Assembly (NCBI GenBank): GCA_944358385.1
Contig: CALVQW010000004.1
Location: 55,306-119,305 of the forward strand
Length of the DNA: 64,000 nt
Direction: 5' to 3'
Source of the DNA: an uncultured Clostridia bacterium
Lineage (GTDB): Bacteria; Bacillota; Clostridia; Christensenellales; CAG-917
Shown here: positions 38,165 to 46,226 of the stretch, piece after piece
Position numbering within the stretch: position 1 is the first letter of the stretch
Layout: each line of letters starts with the position of its first letter
Notes under the pieces: generated by a model
The model's input: only the letters and a program-made list of their open reading frames with translations
Databases searched by the model: none
What the model was told of the DNA's origin: nothing
Translations under genes and position numbers: made by a program

Positions 38165-38320
38165 CCGCCCGCGCGCCGCGCGCGCTTTCACCCGCATCCT
38201 TAAATCAAAACGACCGTCAGTCGGGGCGTTTTGATTTTCCCGTCAGCCGGGGCGTGTCCCGGGTTCGGCGGCAAGGCGGCACTTTTCGAAAAAAGAAGAA
38301 GCTCTGTCGGGCGCATTGAA

Positions 38321-38344
38321 AAAACACCGCCGTTGCGGTGTTTT
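38321..38344 (-). terminator. Host's original tRNA-Lys(CTT) terminator, now at the left attachment site
   Basis: AAAACACCGC (38321-38330), loop CGTT, GCGGTGTTTT (38335-38344). On the minus strand it lies directly behind the tRNA-Lys 3' fragment and ends in a T run. Before integration it would have terminated the tRNA. Confidence 0.7.
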
Positions 38345-38390
38345 GTGGTGCGCCCTCAGGGATTCGAACCCGGGACCCACTGATTAAGAG
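38345..38390 (-). repeat. attL: 3' half of tRNA-Lys(CTT)
   Basis: Identical to 50448-50493. On the minus strand it contains the anticodon-loop edge, T-arm, acceptor strand and CCA, but no 5' half, so it is a remnant and not a tRNA gene. Confidence 0.9.
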
Positions 38391-38409
38391 GTATCTATAT
38401 AGACCTCAA

Positions 38410-38424
38410 AACCCTACTAAATAG
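38410..38424 (+). repeat. Direct repeat left of the DUF4238-like gene
   Basis: AACCCTACTAAATAG here and again at 39419-39433, so the repeats bracket the cargo gene at 38536-39288. Confidence 0.7.
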
Positions 38425-38535
38425 TTGACTTTTCGCAGTCGTGACATCGCGTTGACATCATTTTTGAAGACAGCTTTTGACAGCACTGCGCAAGAAAAAA
38501 GAAGCAAAAAAGAAGTGCGGCGCTGCGCGGCGGAT

Positions 38536-39288
38536 TTAGCCGATCGCGATCTTTTCAAGTAATTCTTTGTTGCGGGCAATCAGCTGTCCTTCTTTGAGAT
38601 TTAATTGATGTTCGAATGCAATCTTATTCATGTGATCTATCACGGAATTGCTTATGTACATCGTGTCTGTAGGCTCGGCATGCCTAGTTATGTCTATGGC
38701 AATTTTGGGGTCAATTATTATAATATAATGCTCCTCACTGTTTTTTAAGAAAGTGTAGTAGCCACAACTTGGCAATATAAATTCTCTCTGCTCGTTTGAA
38801 ATATAAATTAATGAGATAAGTGATCCGGCGAAATGCCTTTCAAGATCAGCCACAGCATAATTATATCCACTATACACTGACACATCGTGTAAAATTTGTT
38901 CATTCTCGAAATCGAATAAGCACGCCTCTTTGACATGCTTTTGCATTTGATTTGAGCGGACAAGTAGATTGGCATAGTACTTGATAATTACACTTCTGGC
39001 ATAAGTGCTGTCATGTGAACGAGTATCTTGAATATTTTGTGTAATTATACGTCGCATGAGTATAAATAAATCGCTGGATGGTTTTTCAATATTGTCGCTT
39101 AAGAATTTTTCAATTTCAGCAGAAAAAAAATTCGGTTCAGTGTTAAAAGTTTTAGGATACTCACTTTCTATCTTCTGCTTTTCAATGTCGTAATAATGTA
39201 TCATTCGTTTTGCGTCAGTGAAACGTTTGAGCAAAAATTTAGACAGTACTCTATGCGAAAGGTAAGAATTTTCTGGTTTTGTTTTCAT
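38536..39288 (-). CDS. DUF4238-like cargo protein
   Basis: 250 residues, ribosome site GAGG before the ATG. The N-terminus YLSHRVLSKFLLKRFTDAKR followed by IHYYDIEKQKI matches the HxxxxFLLKxF opening of DUF4238 proteins, and the rest is helical with no membrane segment. The gene is visibly richer in A and T than its surroundings and sits between short direct repeats at the outer end of the provirus. That suggests a recently acquired passenger (moron). DUF4238 genes are frequent in phage and island cargo; a defence role is plausible but unproven. Confidence 0.65.
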   Translation of the reverse strand: MKTKPENSYLSHRVLSKFLLKRFTDAKRMIHYYDIEKQKIESEYPKTFNTEPNFFSAEIEKFLSDNIEKPSSDLFILMRRIITQNIQDTRSHDSTYARSVIIKYYANLLVRSNQMQKHVKEACLFDFENEQILHDVSVYSGYNYAVADLERHFAGSLISLIYISNEQREFILPSCGYYTFLKNSEEHYIIIIDPKIAIDITRHAEPTDTMYISNSVIDHMNKIAFEHQLNLKEGQLIARNKELLEKIAIG

Positions 39289-39353
39289 TGCATTTCCTCA
39301 TATAGATGATAACAGTAAATTCTTAAATATTCAACCGAGTATTTTTGATTAGC

Positions 39354-39396
39354 ACTAGCGCATGTGCTTGCATGCAAGTTCGCCATACATTGATAT
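39354..39396. repeat. Imperfect direct repeat flanking the toxin-antitoxin module
   Basis: ACTAGCGCATGTGCTTGCAT onwards to TTGATAT, 43 bases. A related 45-base copy lies at 40233-40277 (ACTAGCGCGCATGCGCTTGC onwards). The parE/phd pair lies between them. Confidence 0.65.
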
Positions 39397-39471
39397 TTGT
39401 CCTCGCGGAAGCCCTATTAACCCTACTAAATAGTGGCATTTTTGACTATCATCACACCGGTGTAGCCTTAT

Positions 39472-39509
39472 TGTAGCCTTGTAAATTCAACACAAGTTAC
39501 AAGGCTACA
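39472..39509 (-). terminator. Hairpin downstream of the toxin gene
   Basis: TGTAGCCTTGTAA (39472-39484) and TTACAAGGCTACA (39497-39509), a 13-bp perfect stem about 20 bases past the toxin stop. The T tract is poor on the minus strand. Confidence 0.55.
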
Positions 39510-39527
39510 GTCATTTTCTGAGTTAGA

Positions 39528-39851
39528 TCATAAGTACTTATTAAGGGCACGCGTATAATCTAATCTGCCGTTGAAAACCGCGAACACATAGACGGTTTTT
39601 GTTTCCTCGTCAACGCGATAGAATGTCAGGTAGTCATTGTGGATCAGGAAACGATAGTCGTTGCTCATCATGACTCGATCATTCGGGATGGCGCCGGAGA
39701 GAGGGAAGTCCTCGAGGCGCTGCGTCTTTGTGCGCAATTCCGCGACAAGGTTTTTAGCGATAGTTATGCTGCCGGATATTCTTGCAACGGAAAAAGCGAT
39801 GTTCCTAAGATCCTCTTCGGCTGTTGCCGTAAATTTGACAGTGTACTTCAT
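39528..39851 (-). CDS. RelE/ParE-superfamily toxin
   Basis: A 107-residue protein starting MKYTVKFTATAEEDLRNIAFSV, with DFPLSGAIPNDRV, YRFLIHNDYLTFYRVDEE and VYVFAVFNGRLDY. This is the ParE/RelE fold pattern of small toxins acting on mRNA or gyrase; sequence alone does not decide which. It overlaps the antitoxin stop by four bases. It would stabilise the provirus or act in phage defence. Confidence 0.88.
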   Translation of the reverse strand: MKYTVKFTATAEEDLRNIAFSVARISGSITIAKNLVAELRTKTQRLEDFPLSGAIPNDRVMMSNDYRFLIHNDYLTFYRVDEETKTVYVFAVFNGRLDYTRALNKYL

Positions 39852-40141
39852 AGCGTCATCTTGTCGAGATCTGCAAGGAGAGTGTCGAAGACTTCGTCGG
39901 CAGGTTTCACTCTGCCGAGTTTAATATCATCTTCGGCTTGAGAAAGGTGTTCGTATACTTGCAGCTGAGCCTGCATCTCTGCGATCTCATCGATTTGGCG
40001 CATATATTGCTCATGGCTCATGATGACGGTATCTTCGCGCCCGTTTACGGTGATCGCCACCGGATGTTCACGGCTGATTTTAGAAATCTCGGCATAATTA
40101 GTGCGAATGTCACGCGATGGTCTGATTGAAAGTCCGCTCAT
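39848..40141 (-). CDS. Phd/YefM-family antitoxin
   Basis: 97 residues from the ATG at 40141, preceded by GGAGGTGCAAT. The N-terminal region IRPSRDIRTNYAEISKISRE, VAITVNGREDTVIMSHEQYM is the Phd/YefM DNA-binding fold; the C-terminus (QVYEHLSQAEDDIKLG) would wrap the toxin. Antitoxin first, toxin second, with a four-base overlap, is the standard order. Confidence 0.9.
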   Translation of the reverse strand: MSGLSIRPSRDIRTNYAEISKISREHPVAITVNGREDTVIMSHEQYMRQIDEIAEMQAQLQVYEHLSQAEDDIKLGRVKPADEVFDTLLADLDKMTL

Positions 40142-40163
40142 ATTGCACCTCCGTTTATATTGT

Positions 40164-40176
40164 ATACAAATTGTAT
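40164..40176. promoter_or_regulatory. Palindromic operator of the toxin-antitoxin operon
   Basis: ATACAA-A-TTGTAT, a 13-bp perfect dyad 23 bases before the antitoxin ATG, overlapping the likely promoter, as expected for autorepression by the toxin-antitoxin complex. Confidence 0.65.
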
Positions 40177-40189
40177 CACAATAATGCAA

Positions 40190-40815
40190 CGGTGTCAAGG
40201 TGAGGTGCCGAACTCTCACCTTTTCAGCTTCAACTAGCGCGCATGCGCTTGCAGGTAAGCTCGCCGGGCATTGATATGATGGACAAGTCTTTGACTTGCC
40301 CACATACCAACACCTGACGGCGAGCAGCCTAGACGGCACAGGGTTTAACGATGAGGGACTAGAACCGTGACCGCTTGCTGACGCAAGCAACTTTTTATCC
40401 GCTCGTCTGCGCGAAGCGCACCTGCGCGCTAACGCGCTGAGTCCCCCCTTACCCCCAAAAATAACACGCTCGCGCGTGTTCGGATCTGTTCAAGTGTTCT
40501 CCCTTATGACCGAAGGGCACCCGGCGATCCGTCCCCGGAAGACTGCGGCACGGTGTTCAGACCATTGTAACCGCCTGCGGCTCAATTTATTAGCGAGGGC
40601 TGAGCCATCTACCGTTTTTGCCTTTGCGGCTGTCTCACGACCGCTCTGAAGCTTCCATAGGCGCGCGCCTGTAAGAGTGAAGCCGGTAGCGTTTGTAACC
40701 CTGTCCCCATTTAGTGCGCCGGGACGCTGCAGCGCCGGTTAAATTATCTGCGATGGCTCCCCATCTCCCGCCGACGATAGATCTCGCCGCGGTATCGTTT
40801 GCTCCACTCGGACGC
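40190..40815. other. Gene-free stretch of the provirus with GC-rich hairpins
   Basis: No credible gene in about 600 bases. Short palindromes are dense (CTGCGCG/CGCGCAG-type pairs near 40405-40435, CACGCTCGCGCGTG near 40470). CCCCCTTACCCCC near 40444-40456 recurs near 41167-41179. A replication or packaging region is possible. Confidence 0.4.
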
Positions 40816-40817
40816 GA

Positions 40818-41138
40818 TCAGAATCTTGCGAGCACCCCGAGTATGTACCAAAGGCGATTTTTCACCGTTTTCTCATTCTTCTGCAACGCATCCACCGCGA
40901 CCGCCATGATATTGCCGTCCATCTTGTCCGCGATGCGTCGGAAATCTTTTGCTTCCATATAACGCCCACGGAACACGCGCGGGCGCGCAAGCGTGCACCC
41001 GAGCGCAAGCGCTTCGATCACCTCGTCGATGCGTCGCTGGACGGGCGGAGAAAACTCCGCCTGATTGCCCTGATACGACTTGTCAAGCGTCGCTCTGATG
41101 TGCTCACCGTACCATTCGCGTTGTGTTTCTTTAAGCAT
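40818..41138 (-). CDS. Hypothetical provirus protein, weak resemblance to DUF6017
   Basis: 106 residues with a strong ribosome site (CGGAGGGAAGC). The stretch VQRRIDEVIEALALG, RVFRGRYMEAKDFRRIADKM, IMAVAVDALQKNEKTVKNRLWYIL follows the helical pattern of the C-terminal domain (DUF6017) of Firmicutes plasmid/phage replication organisers, here without the DNA-binding part. The match is by eye and weak. If right, it could be a stand-alone replication accessory or the remnant of an initiator. Confidence 0.55.
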   Translation of the reverse strand: MLKETQREWYGEHIRATLDKSYQGNQAEFSPPVQRRIDEVIEALALGCTLARPRVFRGRYMEAKDFRRIADKMDGNIMAVAVDALQKNEKTVKNRLWYILGVLARF

Positions 41139-41263
41139 GCTTCCCTCCGTGTAGTGAGTTATATCTCCCCCTTACCCCCGTTTTCGGGGGCATGGAAAAG
41201 GTCTATTGAATGCGGTTATGTAGACGGCGATCTGATCGCCGAGGATCGTCGGGATTTAATGTG

Positions 41264-41291
41264 TTGACAAAACGCTCAAAATGCTTATAAT
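41264..41291 (+). promoter_or_regulatory. Strong promoter inside the provirus, facing a non-coding stretch
   Basis: TTGACA (41264-41269), 16 bases, TATAAT (41286-41291). There is no gene downstream on this strand; a terminator follows about 80 bases later. Confidence 0.8.
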
Positions 41292-41297
41292 AAAGGT

Positions 41298-41383
41298 AGA
41301 GCGTTTGGTGTAGAGCGAATTAAGTTTCGACGACCAGTAATGAACAACCAAGGCTTCCCGGCTAGTTGTTATCGCTCTTTTTC
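41298..41383 (+). ncRNA. Candidate small RNA of about 85 nt
   Basis: Begins about seven bases after the -10 box and ends at a hairpin with T tract: AGAGCGA (41312-41318) pairs with TCGCTCT (41372-41378), then TTTT. Inside, AACAAC (41343-41348) pairs with GTTGTT (41365-41370). The 3' end overlaps, antisense, the last codons of the gene ending at 41362. Possible roles are regulation, or priming of DNA synthesis as RNA polymerase does for M13. Confidence 0.5.
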
Positions 41384-41751
41384 TTTTGCCCTTTTGCCTT
41401 CACGGCTTCGATTTTCGGCTTATCACTATCCGCGATCCGCCAACCTTTCAGCGGTTTTTTATGGAACTCGGAAGTGCTGCGCTTTTCCGGCGTCGGCTTT
41501 ATGTATGCATCGCTTTCGTCGGAAGGATCCGGATTCTTATCCAGCTTGATATTCTTCACGCCGCGAGTGATCGGCGAATGGGTGATCCCGATGAACTCAT
41601 AGTTGTTGCCTACCTTGCGGTAGATATATTCCGGGTGTCCGCTGCCGCCCTTTCGGCGTTTGCGAAACTCGTCACGCGGCGATCCCTCGTTGCTGTCCGC
41701 ATTTTTCCGCTTGTTTGACTTCGCTTGCTTTATCTTTCTCTTGTCTGTCAT
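41362..41751 (-). CDS. Basic conserved mobile-element protein, function unknown
   Basis: About 129 residues from MTDKRKIKQ at 41751. Very basic at both ends. The centre GHPEYIYRKVGNNYEFIGIT, THSPITRGVKNIKLDKNP, LKGWRIADSDKPKI matches a family of roughly 120 residues I know from Clostridia conjugative elements and phages, with no assigned role. It is the last gene of the coupled minus-strand operon and probably binds nucleic acid, judging only by charge. Confidence 0.65.
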   Translation of the reverse strand: MTDKRKIKQAKSNKRKNADSNEGSPRDEFRKRRKGGSGHPEYIYRKVGNNYEFIGITHSPITRGVKNIKLDKNPDPSDESDAYIKPTPEKRSTSEFHKKPLKGWRIADSDKPKIEAVKAKGQKKKSDNN

Positions 41752-41836
41752 TTTGTGTTGTCGTACTCTCACTCTCCGGGGTGTTTTTGCCCGGATATTC
41801 CGTCATGTTTTTGTTGCCGCGGCGGCTCAGCGCGTT

Positions 41837-42067
41837 TTACGGGCTCTTTGATAATGGTGCATTTCGAGTTGCACCATTTCTGCCGACATTTCGATGCCGC
41901 TCCGCACACTCCGGGCAAAAGCAAGCCTTGTGGTCTTTTCCAATCGCCCACCCGCGGTCTCTGGCAGAAGTATCAAGCATGTCACTCGCGTATGCGGTCA
42001 ATGTCATAACGGCACCGCAGTCATCGCAGAAAAAGAGTCCTTTCCATTCTTTGTATCGAACTATCAT
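41837..42067 (-). CDS. Small zinc-ribbon-like protein
   Basis: A 76-residue protein with two Cys pairs (FFCDDCGAVM and CFCPECAERH) about 35 residues apart, the spacing of a zinc ribbon. It starts MIVRYKEWKGLF, and its ATG overlaps the stop of the upstream gene by four bases (ATGA). No family is recognised. It could be a regulator or a single-strand DNA handling protein, but nothing in the sequence decides. Confidence 0.6.
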   Translation of the reverse strand: MIVRYKEWKGLFFCDDCGAVMTLTAYASDMLDTSARDRGWAIGKDHKACFCPECAERHRNVGRNGATRNAPLSKSP

Positions 42068-42336
42068 GCCGCCGCCTCGTCAGGGTTTTCGAAGATGACG
42101 AGCTCGCGCACGTCGGCTATCGCACCGGCGATGTTCGAGTAGGTCTGCTGCATAGCGCTTTCCGGGCAGATGATGACGACACGGTAATTGCTCTTGCTCT
42201 CGCGCTCGAAAGATATTGCAAGCGTCCGGCTCATATATGTGAAGCCGTCGTCGAAGAACGTCACCTTGTCGCGGATCCCGTCCGCCCGGAGAAACTCCGT
42301 CATCCTGATGTAGTACTCCGTCTTTGCGATTTTCAC
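42064..42336 (-). CDS. Hypothetical provirus protein
   Basis: About 90 residues from a GTG at 42336, chosen because AAGGAGGTG ends a few bases before it; an ATG six codons upstream includes this site and is less likely. The protein starts VKIAKTEYYIRMTEFLRADG and is a mixed alpha/beta soluble protein (KVTFFDDGFTYMSRTLAISF, YRVVIICPES). No family is recognised. It overlaps the zinc-ribbon gene by four bases. Confidence 0.6.
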   Translation of the reverse strand: MKIAKTEYYIRMTEFLRADGIRDKVTFFDDGFTYMSRTLAISFERESKSNYRVVIICPESAMQQTYSNIAGAIADVRELVIFENPDEAAA

Positions 42337-42374
42337 AGCTTTCACCTCCTTCATTACGGGGACTTCCGTCCGCC

Positions 42375-42526
42375 GCGCGAGTGAATTAAAATTCCCTCGC
42401 GCACTCAGGACACAAGTGTCCTCAACGCAAGGAATTAAAATTCCTTGCTCAATCGGCAGAGTTAATTACCCCACCGAAACGCCTGCGCGCCGAAGCCGCT
42501 CCACCGCGGCAAAACGGCGCGCAGGC
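42375..42526. promoter_or_regulatory. Cluster of four perfect or near-perfect hairpins behind the Zot gene
   Basis: HP1 42375-42402 (GCGCGAG/CTCGCGC enclosing GAATT/AATTC). HP2 42407-42422 (AGGACAC/GTGTCCT). HP3 42427-42448 (GCAAGGAATT/AATTCCTTGC). HP4 42481-42526 (GCCTGCGCGCCG/CGGCGCGCAGGC, with an inner CCGC/GCGG stem). HP1 and HP3 share the core GAATTAAAATTC. None has a clear T tract. In filamentous phages such clusters serve as replication origin and packaging signal. Confidence 0.6.
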
Positions 42527-43545
42527 TATTTCTCGCCGCCGTTTTTCTTTGAAAACGTCAACGGGTTGCTTTCGCTGAAAGCCTCGACGCTCGCTCGGCT
42601 GTAATCCACCGGCACGTGAGACTCCACATAGAAGTCTTCGAGCCCCCGGTAGAAATACGGCTTGCCGCTATGCGAGTTATACCTCTCGTAGATGTTCCCC
42701 TCGAACACAAAGCGGCAAATGCGAGAGCCGTCCGCAAGACACTTGCGCAGCATCTTCTCCACGTGCGGCGTCAGATCGTTGCGCAGCACGTCGCGCAGCA
42801 CCGCATTCTGCTGCGGCTTGAGCCAGATGAACGTCCACTCCGTCGACGCGAGCTTCTTGCGCTTAGACCACCACTTCACGCGCTCGTATCTGTCCCTGCG
42901 GTCTATGACGTACCAGAGGTCCGTCGTCAGCTCGCGCAATGCTGCGTCGACGCGATCGAAGGACTGCATGTCCGCAATAATCGTCAGATCCTGATGCCGC
43001 AACCACTTGATGGCGTCTATGATCTCCATCGGCGTATTAAACCAGTTACGACAGTTGAGATCCGCGTCAAGCTCCGGGAAACAAAGGAACGTCCCCGGCG
43101 GCAAGTGTTGCACGTCCAGACTTCCGCCGGGAAGCCCGAAGCGCGTGATGTCGATGTGCAGCGAGTCCACACCGGCGCGCGGATCCAGATGCACCGCGTC
43201 TTTGCCGCGATACGCCAGCGGAGGCGCATGCAGCTGCCAGCTGCTGTCTATGGCGTTCATGTAGTTGATCTCCGCCCGCGCTTCATTCAGACGCTCGTTC
43301 CCGTGATAGATGTAATCCGTAATCGTGATCGCCGCCATGAGGGACGTCTTGCCTGCGCCCTGTTGCCCGGCAATGACGAAGAACCCGGACGGCATCCGCT
43401 GCTCTTTGAGCTGCTCCGTGAAGGTATACGGGCGGTCTTGCTTCGGCTTGTATGCCGCCTTGAAGATCGCGTACGCGCCCCACACCGTGAAGGCGGAGCT
43501 CACCAGGGATATAAGCACTATGCACGCACCGGAGTAAACTATCAT
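42526..43545 (-). CDS. Zot/pI-like morphogenesis ATPase
   Basis: 339 residues. A membrane segment at about residues 7-29 is followed by a P-loop domain: Walker A GQQGAGKT (60-67), Walker B-like GTFLCFPELDAD, and WLRHQDLTIIADMQSFDRVD, which corresponds to the 'RH.G.D.....Q' region of the Zot/gpI family. This family drives extrusion of filamentous phages through the inner membrane. M13 pI carries its membrane segment C-terminally; here it is N-terminal. The ATG overlaps the preceding gene by four bases. Confidence 0.75.
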   Translation of the reverse strand: MIVYSGACIVLISLVSSAFTVWGAYAIFKAAYKPKQDRPYTFTEQLKEQRMPSGFFVIAGQQGAGKTSLMAAITITDYIYHGNERLNEARAEINYMNAIDSSWQLHAPPLAYRGKDAVHLDPRAGVDSLHIDITRFGLPGGSLDVQHLPPGTFLCFPELDADLNCRNWFNTPMEIIDAIKWLRHQDLTIIADMQSFDRVDAALRELTTDLWYVIDRRDRYERVKWWSKRKKLASTEWTFIWLKPQQNAVLRDVLRNDLTPHVEKMLRKCLADGSRICRFVFEGNIYERYNSHSGKPYFYRGLEDFYVESHVPVDYSRASVEAFSESNPLTFSKKNGGEK

Positions 43546-44027
43546 TCCGTGAGCATCTCCTCAAGGTATCGCCGCACCTTGACGAGCGCAGCCACGCGCT
43601 CACGGCAGCGGCGGATCTTTTTCTTCTTCCAGATCTTTGCGATCCGTCTTGCCTCTTTCCCCGGCGTATCTTTCCTCGGCGCGGGGGACGAGCTCGCCGC
43701 GGACGGTTTATCCGCCGCAGCGATCGCCTCGTCTATATGGATCTGACCGGGCAGCTCTCCTTTATCTCCCGCTGCAGCTCTGCGCTGCGCCGCAAGATCC
43801 GACACGCGCCCGGGCTTTTTCGCACCGGGCTGCTGCGTCGGGATCTCCGGAAACGGGAGCGGAGGGATATCTTCATTGAGAGCGGCGCCGAGCTGCGCCT
43901 GGTATTCGTCCTCGATGGCGCGTCCTGCGCGCTGCTCATCAATGATGATCTGCTGCACGAAGTTGAGGATATCCTGCACGAGGATCCTCTCACTCGGTGA
44001 TTCTGCTTTCATCGCTCGTCTTCTCAT
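43542..44027 (-). CDS. Soluble provirus protein upstream of zot
   Basis: About 161 residues if started at 44027 (MRRRAMKAESPSERI); a start at 44012 is equally possible. The N-terminus is acidic and helical (VQDILNFVQQIIIDEQRAGR), the middle is Pro/Ala-rich, and the C-terminus is very basic (ARRIAKIWKKKKIRRCRERV). No membrane segment and no recognised family. Its coupling to zot and its charge pattern suggest an assembly or DNA-packaging accessory, which is inference. Confidence 0.6.
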   Translation of the reverse strand: MRRRAMKAESPSERILVQDILNFVQQIIIDEQRAGRAIEDEYQAQLGAALNEDIPPLPFPEIPTQQPGAKKPGRVSDLAAQRRAAAGDKGELPGQIHIDEAIAAADKPSAASSSPAPRKDTPGKEARRIAKIWKKKKIRRCRERVAALVKVRRYLEEMLTE

Positions 44028-44031
44028 GCCG

Positions 44032-44640
44032 TCAGAAAATGATGTGATCCTTGTCCAGCACCACGCCTTCGATGTCCGCCGTGCCGGCGAGCTCGAAGCC
44101 GCCTTCATGCGGCGACGCGATCACGACGATCTTCATCCCGGACTTCGTCATCTGATTGAGATAGCCCGTCGTTTCCCTGTCCGCCACGGTGAGCGTCAGC
44201 TCTGTCCTGTCGTTGAGGAAGGTGAGCGCGACGTTAAGCTCCGCATTGTACTCGCCGCCGTCCGGGAGATAGAAGATATAGTCCATCCGAGCATTGATGC
44301 GTCCCACCGTCGCGGCGGACGACGCGCGTTGCGAGTTGAAGTAGAAGTCGTAGTCGTAACCCGTCGCGTCATAGGTCATCGGCTCGAAGGTGATCGTCTG
44401 CGTGTAGTTGCCGTTGTCGTCAATATCGAAGGTTAAAGCGTCGATAGTGTATGAGAAAAACACGCTTTCGTCATCGGAAAGCTCGAAGCCGCCTTCGATG
44501 ATCTCGCCGGGAGATCCGTGCACTTCGCTCGTCTCCGTGAACATGACATAGAGCTGCCAGCCTGCCACCGTGCCCAACACAATGAGCACGACGCAGATCG
44601 CGCACACGATCCCGAGCTTGCCTTTCACCTCATTACTCAT
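44032..44640 (-). CDS. Single-pass exported provirus protein
   Basis: A 202-residue protein with an N-terminal membrane segment (about residues 9-31, LGIVCAICVVLIVLGTVAGW) and a beta-rich outside part. The outside part includes DDSVFFSYTIDALTFDIDDN and ANTITFEP-like strands around QTITFEPMTYDATGYDYDFY. No homologous family is recognised. It overlaps its upstream neighbour by four bases. By position among coat-gene candidates it may be a minor virion protein. Confidence 0.65.
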   Translation of the reverse strand: MSNEVKGKLGIVCAICVVLIVLGTVAGWQLYVMFTETSEVHGSPGEIIEGGFELSDDESVFFSYTIDALTFDIDDNGNYTQTITFEPMTYDATGYDYDFYFNSQRASSAATVGRINARMDYIFYLPDGGEYNAELNVALTFLNDRTELTLTVADRETTGYLNQMTKSGMKIVVIASPHEGGFELAGTADIEGVVLDKDHIIF

Positions 44641-46019
44641 GCCGCCACCTCCTCGCTGTCCGCATTAGGCGTAAGCTGCACCGGGAACCGATTCGGGACA
44701 AGCTGCACCGCGGAGTCATACCGCCCGACGGATGTCAGCTCGACGTCGTCAATCGCAAGCCCCGTCACGCTCTCGAAGGTGTCAGACTCGAAGATGTAGA
44801 AGGGCTTCACGTCCTCGGTGTCCTGATAGAGCGTCACGCGCAGCTCTTTGAGTTTGAGTCCGCCGAAGCTCGAAGTCGCCACGCCGATCAGCTGCGTGTT
44901 GCCGCCGAAGTATGAGTCGTTGACGTTGAGATCCACCACCACCTCGCGCACGCCGCCGGCGGTGAGATCCTCCAACACTTCCGGCTTGATCACGGCGATA
45001 TATCCGCCCATCTCGGACGCTTCGTAGTAGTCAAAATCCGCACCGGTGAGAGTGGGCAGCACTGCCGTGCTCGAGTAGTCGTTGTAGTAGTTGTCGCTGT
45101 CCACCGTCGTGAAGAACTGATCACCCATGAGCTGCCCGAAGTTGGACTCGCTCGCCCTGCGGAAACCTTCATAGTGCCTCGTGACCTTGACGGCAAAATA
45201 CACGTCGTTGACGTCATGATCGGTGACTTCCTCTTGCTGTCCGTCCTCGTTGAACCGGTAGATGCTCATATACTGTCCGAGCTCCACCAAATTGAGCACG
45301 GCGGATCCGTAGCCGGTGTTTGTATGCGCCGCTACGTTTAGCACTTCGTTGTAGAAGTCCTTCATCGTGTACTCGTGCACGTGCACCTGCGTGTCATACC
45401 AGTTGTCGTCGTTGGTAAATCCCGCGGCGTTGGTGAAAAGCACCGGGAAGAAGTTGATCACGGATTTGACAAAGTTGAAGGATTGCACCGTTGTGGTGTA
45501 TGTTCCGTCCATCTTCGCAGCGTAGATCTCGTCGCCGATGGAGATAAACATGTTGTCGCCGAACTCCACCTCGTCCGTACTCGCCCATGTGCTGCCGTAG
45601 TCGTCGATGTCGTAGGCGAAACTCTCCCAGCCGTCCAGATCGCCGAGCACTGCGTCGGTGCCGTAGAATAGGGACACAAGCGTCTCCAGCCCTTTGCGGA
45701 GAGCGTCATTGCAGACAAACTGCACGCCCCGTCCGGTGACGGTCTGCATGTTGATGTCCGCATATGCATTGAAAGTGAACTCGAACACCTCTTTGCCGTT
45801 GCCGTCGGCATTCTCCCAATACTCCATCTCCATGAAGTAGCGTTCCTCGCCGTCCTTCGTCGTGACGGTGTTGACGTAGGCTTGCGCCGTCGTCACGGGA
45901 TCCAGATCCGCAATGGACACGACAGCCCATGCGGCAATGAGCAGCACTCCGACAACGCCCAGAATGACCAAAATGACGGTGCAGACGGTGATCGCGGCTT
46001 TTTCTGCCTTTGCACTCAT
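44637..46019 (-). CDS. Single-pass exported provirus protein, candidate minor coat
   Basis: A 460-residue protein: membrane segment at about residues 10-37 (VCTVILVILGVVGVLLIAAW), then a long acidic, aromatic-rich outside region (YFMEMEYWENADGNGKEVFE, SVINFFPVLFTNAAGFTNDD) and no C-terminal anchor. No recognised domain. Size, topology and place between the 67-residue membrane protein and zot would fit a pIII/pVI-like minor coat or anchor protein, but this is argued from order only. Confidence 0.65.
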   Translation of the reverse strand: MSAKAEKAAITVCTVILVILGVVGVLLIAAWAVVSIADLDPVTTAQAYVNTVTTKDGEERYFMEMEYWENADGNGKEVFEFTFNAYADINMQTVTGRGVQFVCNDALRKGLETLVSLFYGTDAVLGDLDGWESFAYDIDDYGSTWASTDEVEFGDNMFISIGDEIYAAKMDGTYTTTVQSFNFVKSVINFFPVLFTNAAGFTNDDNWYDTQVHVHEYTMKDFYNEVLNVAAHTNTGYGSAVLNLVELGQYMSIYRFNEDGQQEEVTDHDVNDVYFAVKVTRHYEGFRRASESNFGQLMGDQFFTTVDSDNYYNDYSSTAVLPTLTGADFDYYEASEMGGYIAVIKPEVLEDLTAGGVREVVVDLNVNDSYFGGNTQLIGVATSSFGGLKLKELRVTLYQDTEDVKPFYIFESDTFESVTGLAIDDVELTSVGRYDSAVQLVPNRFPVQLTPNADSEEVAA

Positions 46020-46219
46020 ATCACACCTCCGAGCGCTTGCGCGACGCCCGTATTAGTCCACCACTCTTTGGTGAAAATGCTGGCGTCGCCGATGGCGCGC
46101 AGCACCTCGCCGGTGCTCACGCCTTTGAACACGCCGATGAGGGCGACCGCGACGAAAAACGCCGCCACGATCGCCACCAGCGTGATCACGAACTTAAACA
46201 CAAATGCCGCCGTCTTCAT
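46016..46219 (-). CDS. 67-residue membrane protein, candidate coat subunit
   Basis: Starts MKTAAFVFKFVITLVAIVAA, with one long hydrophobic segment (about residues 5-31) and an amphipathic tail containing FTKEWW. Filamentous-phage coat subunits are 30-80-residue single-pass proteins, so this is the best candidate in the element. It lacks the separate signal peptide of M13 pVIII, so it could instead resemble the small tip proteins pVII/pIX. It overlaps the next gene by four bases. Confidence 0.6.
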   Translation of the reverse strand: MKTAAFVFKFVITLVAIVAAFFVAVALIGVFKGVSTGEVLRAIGDASIFTKEWWTNTGVAQALGGVI

Positions 46220-46226
46220 AAGCGCC

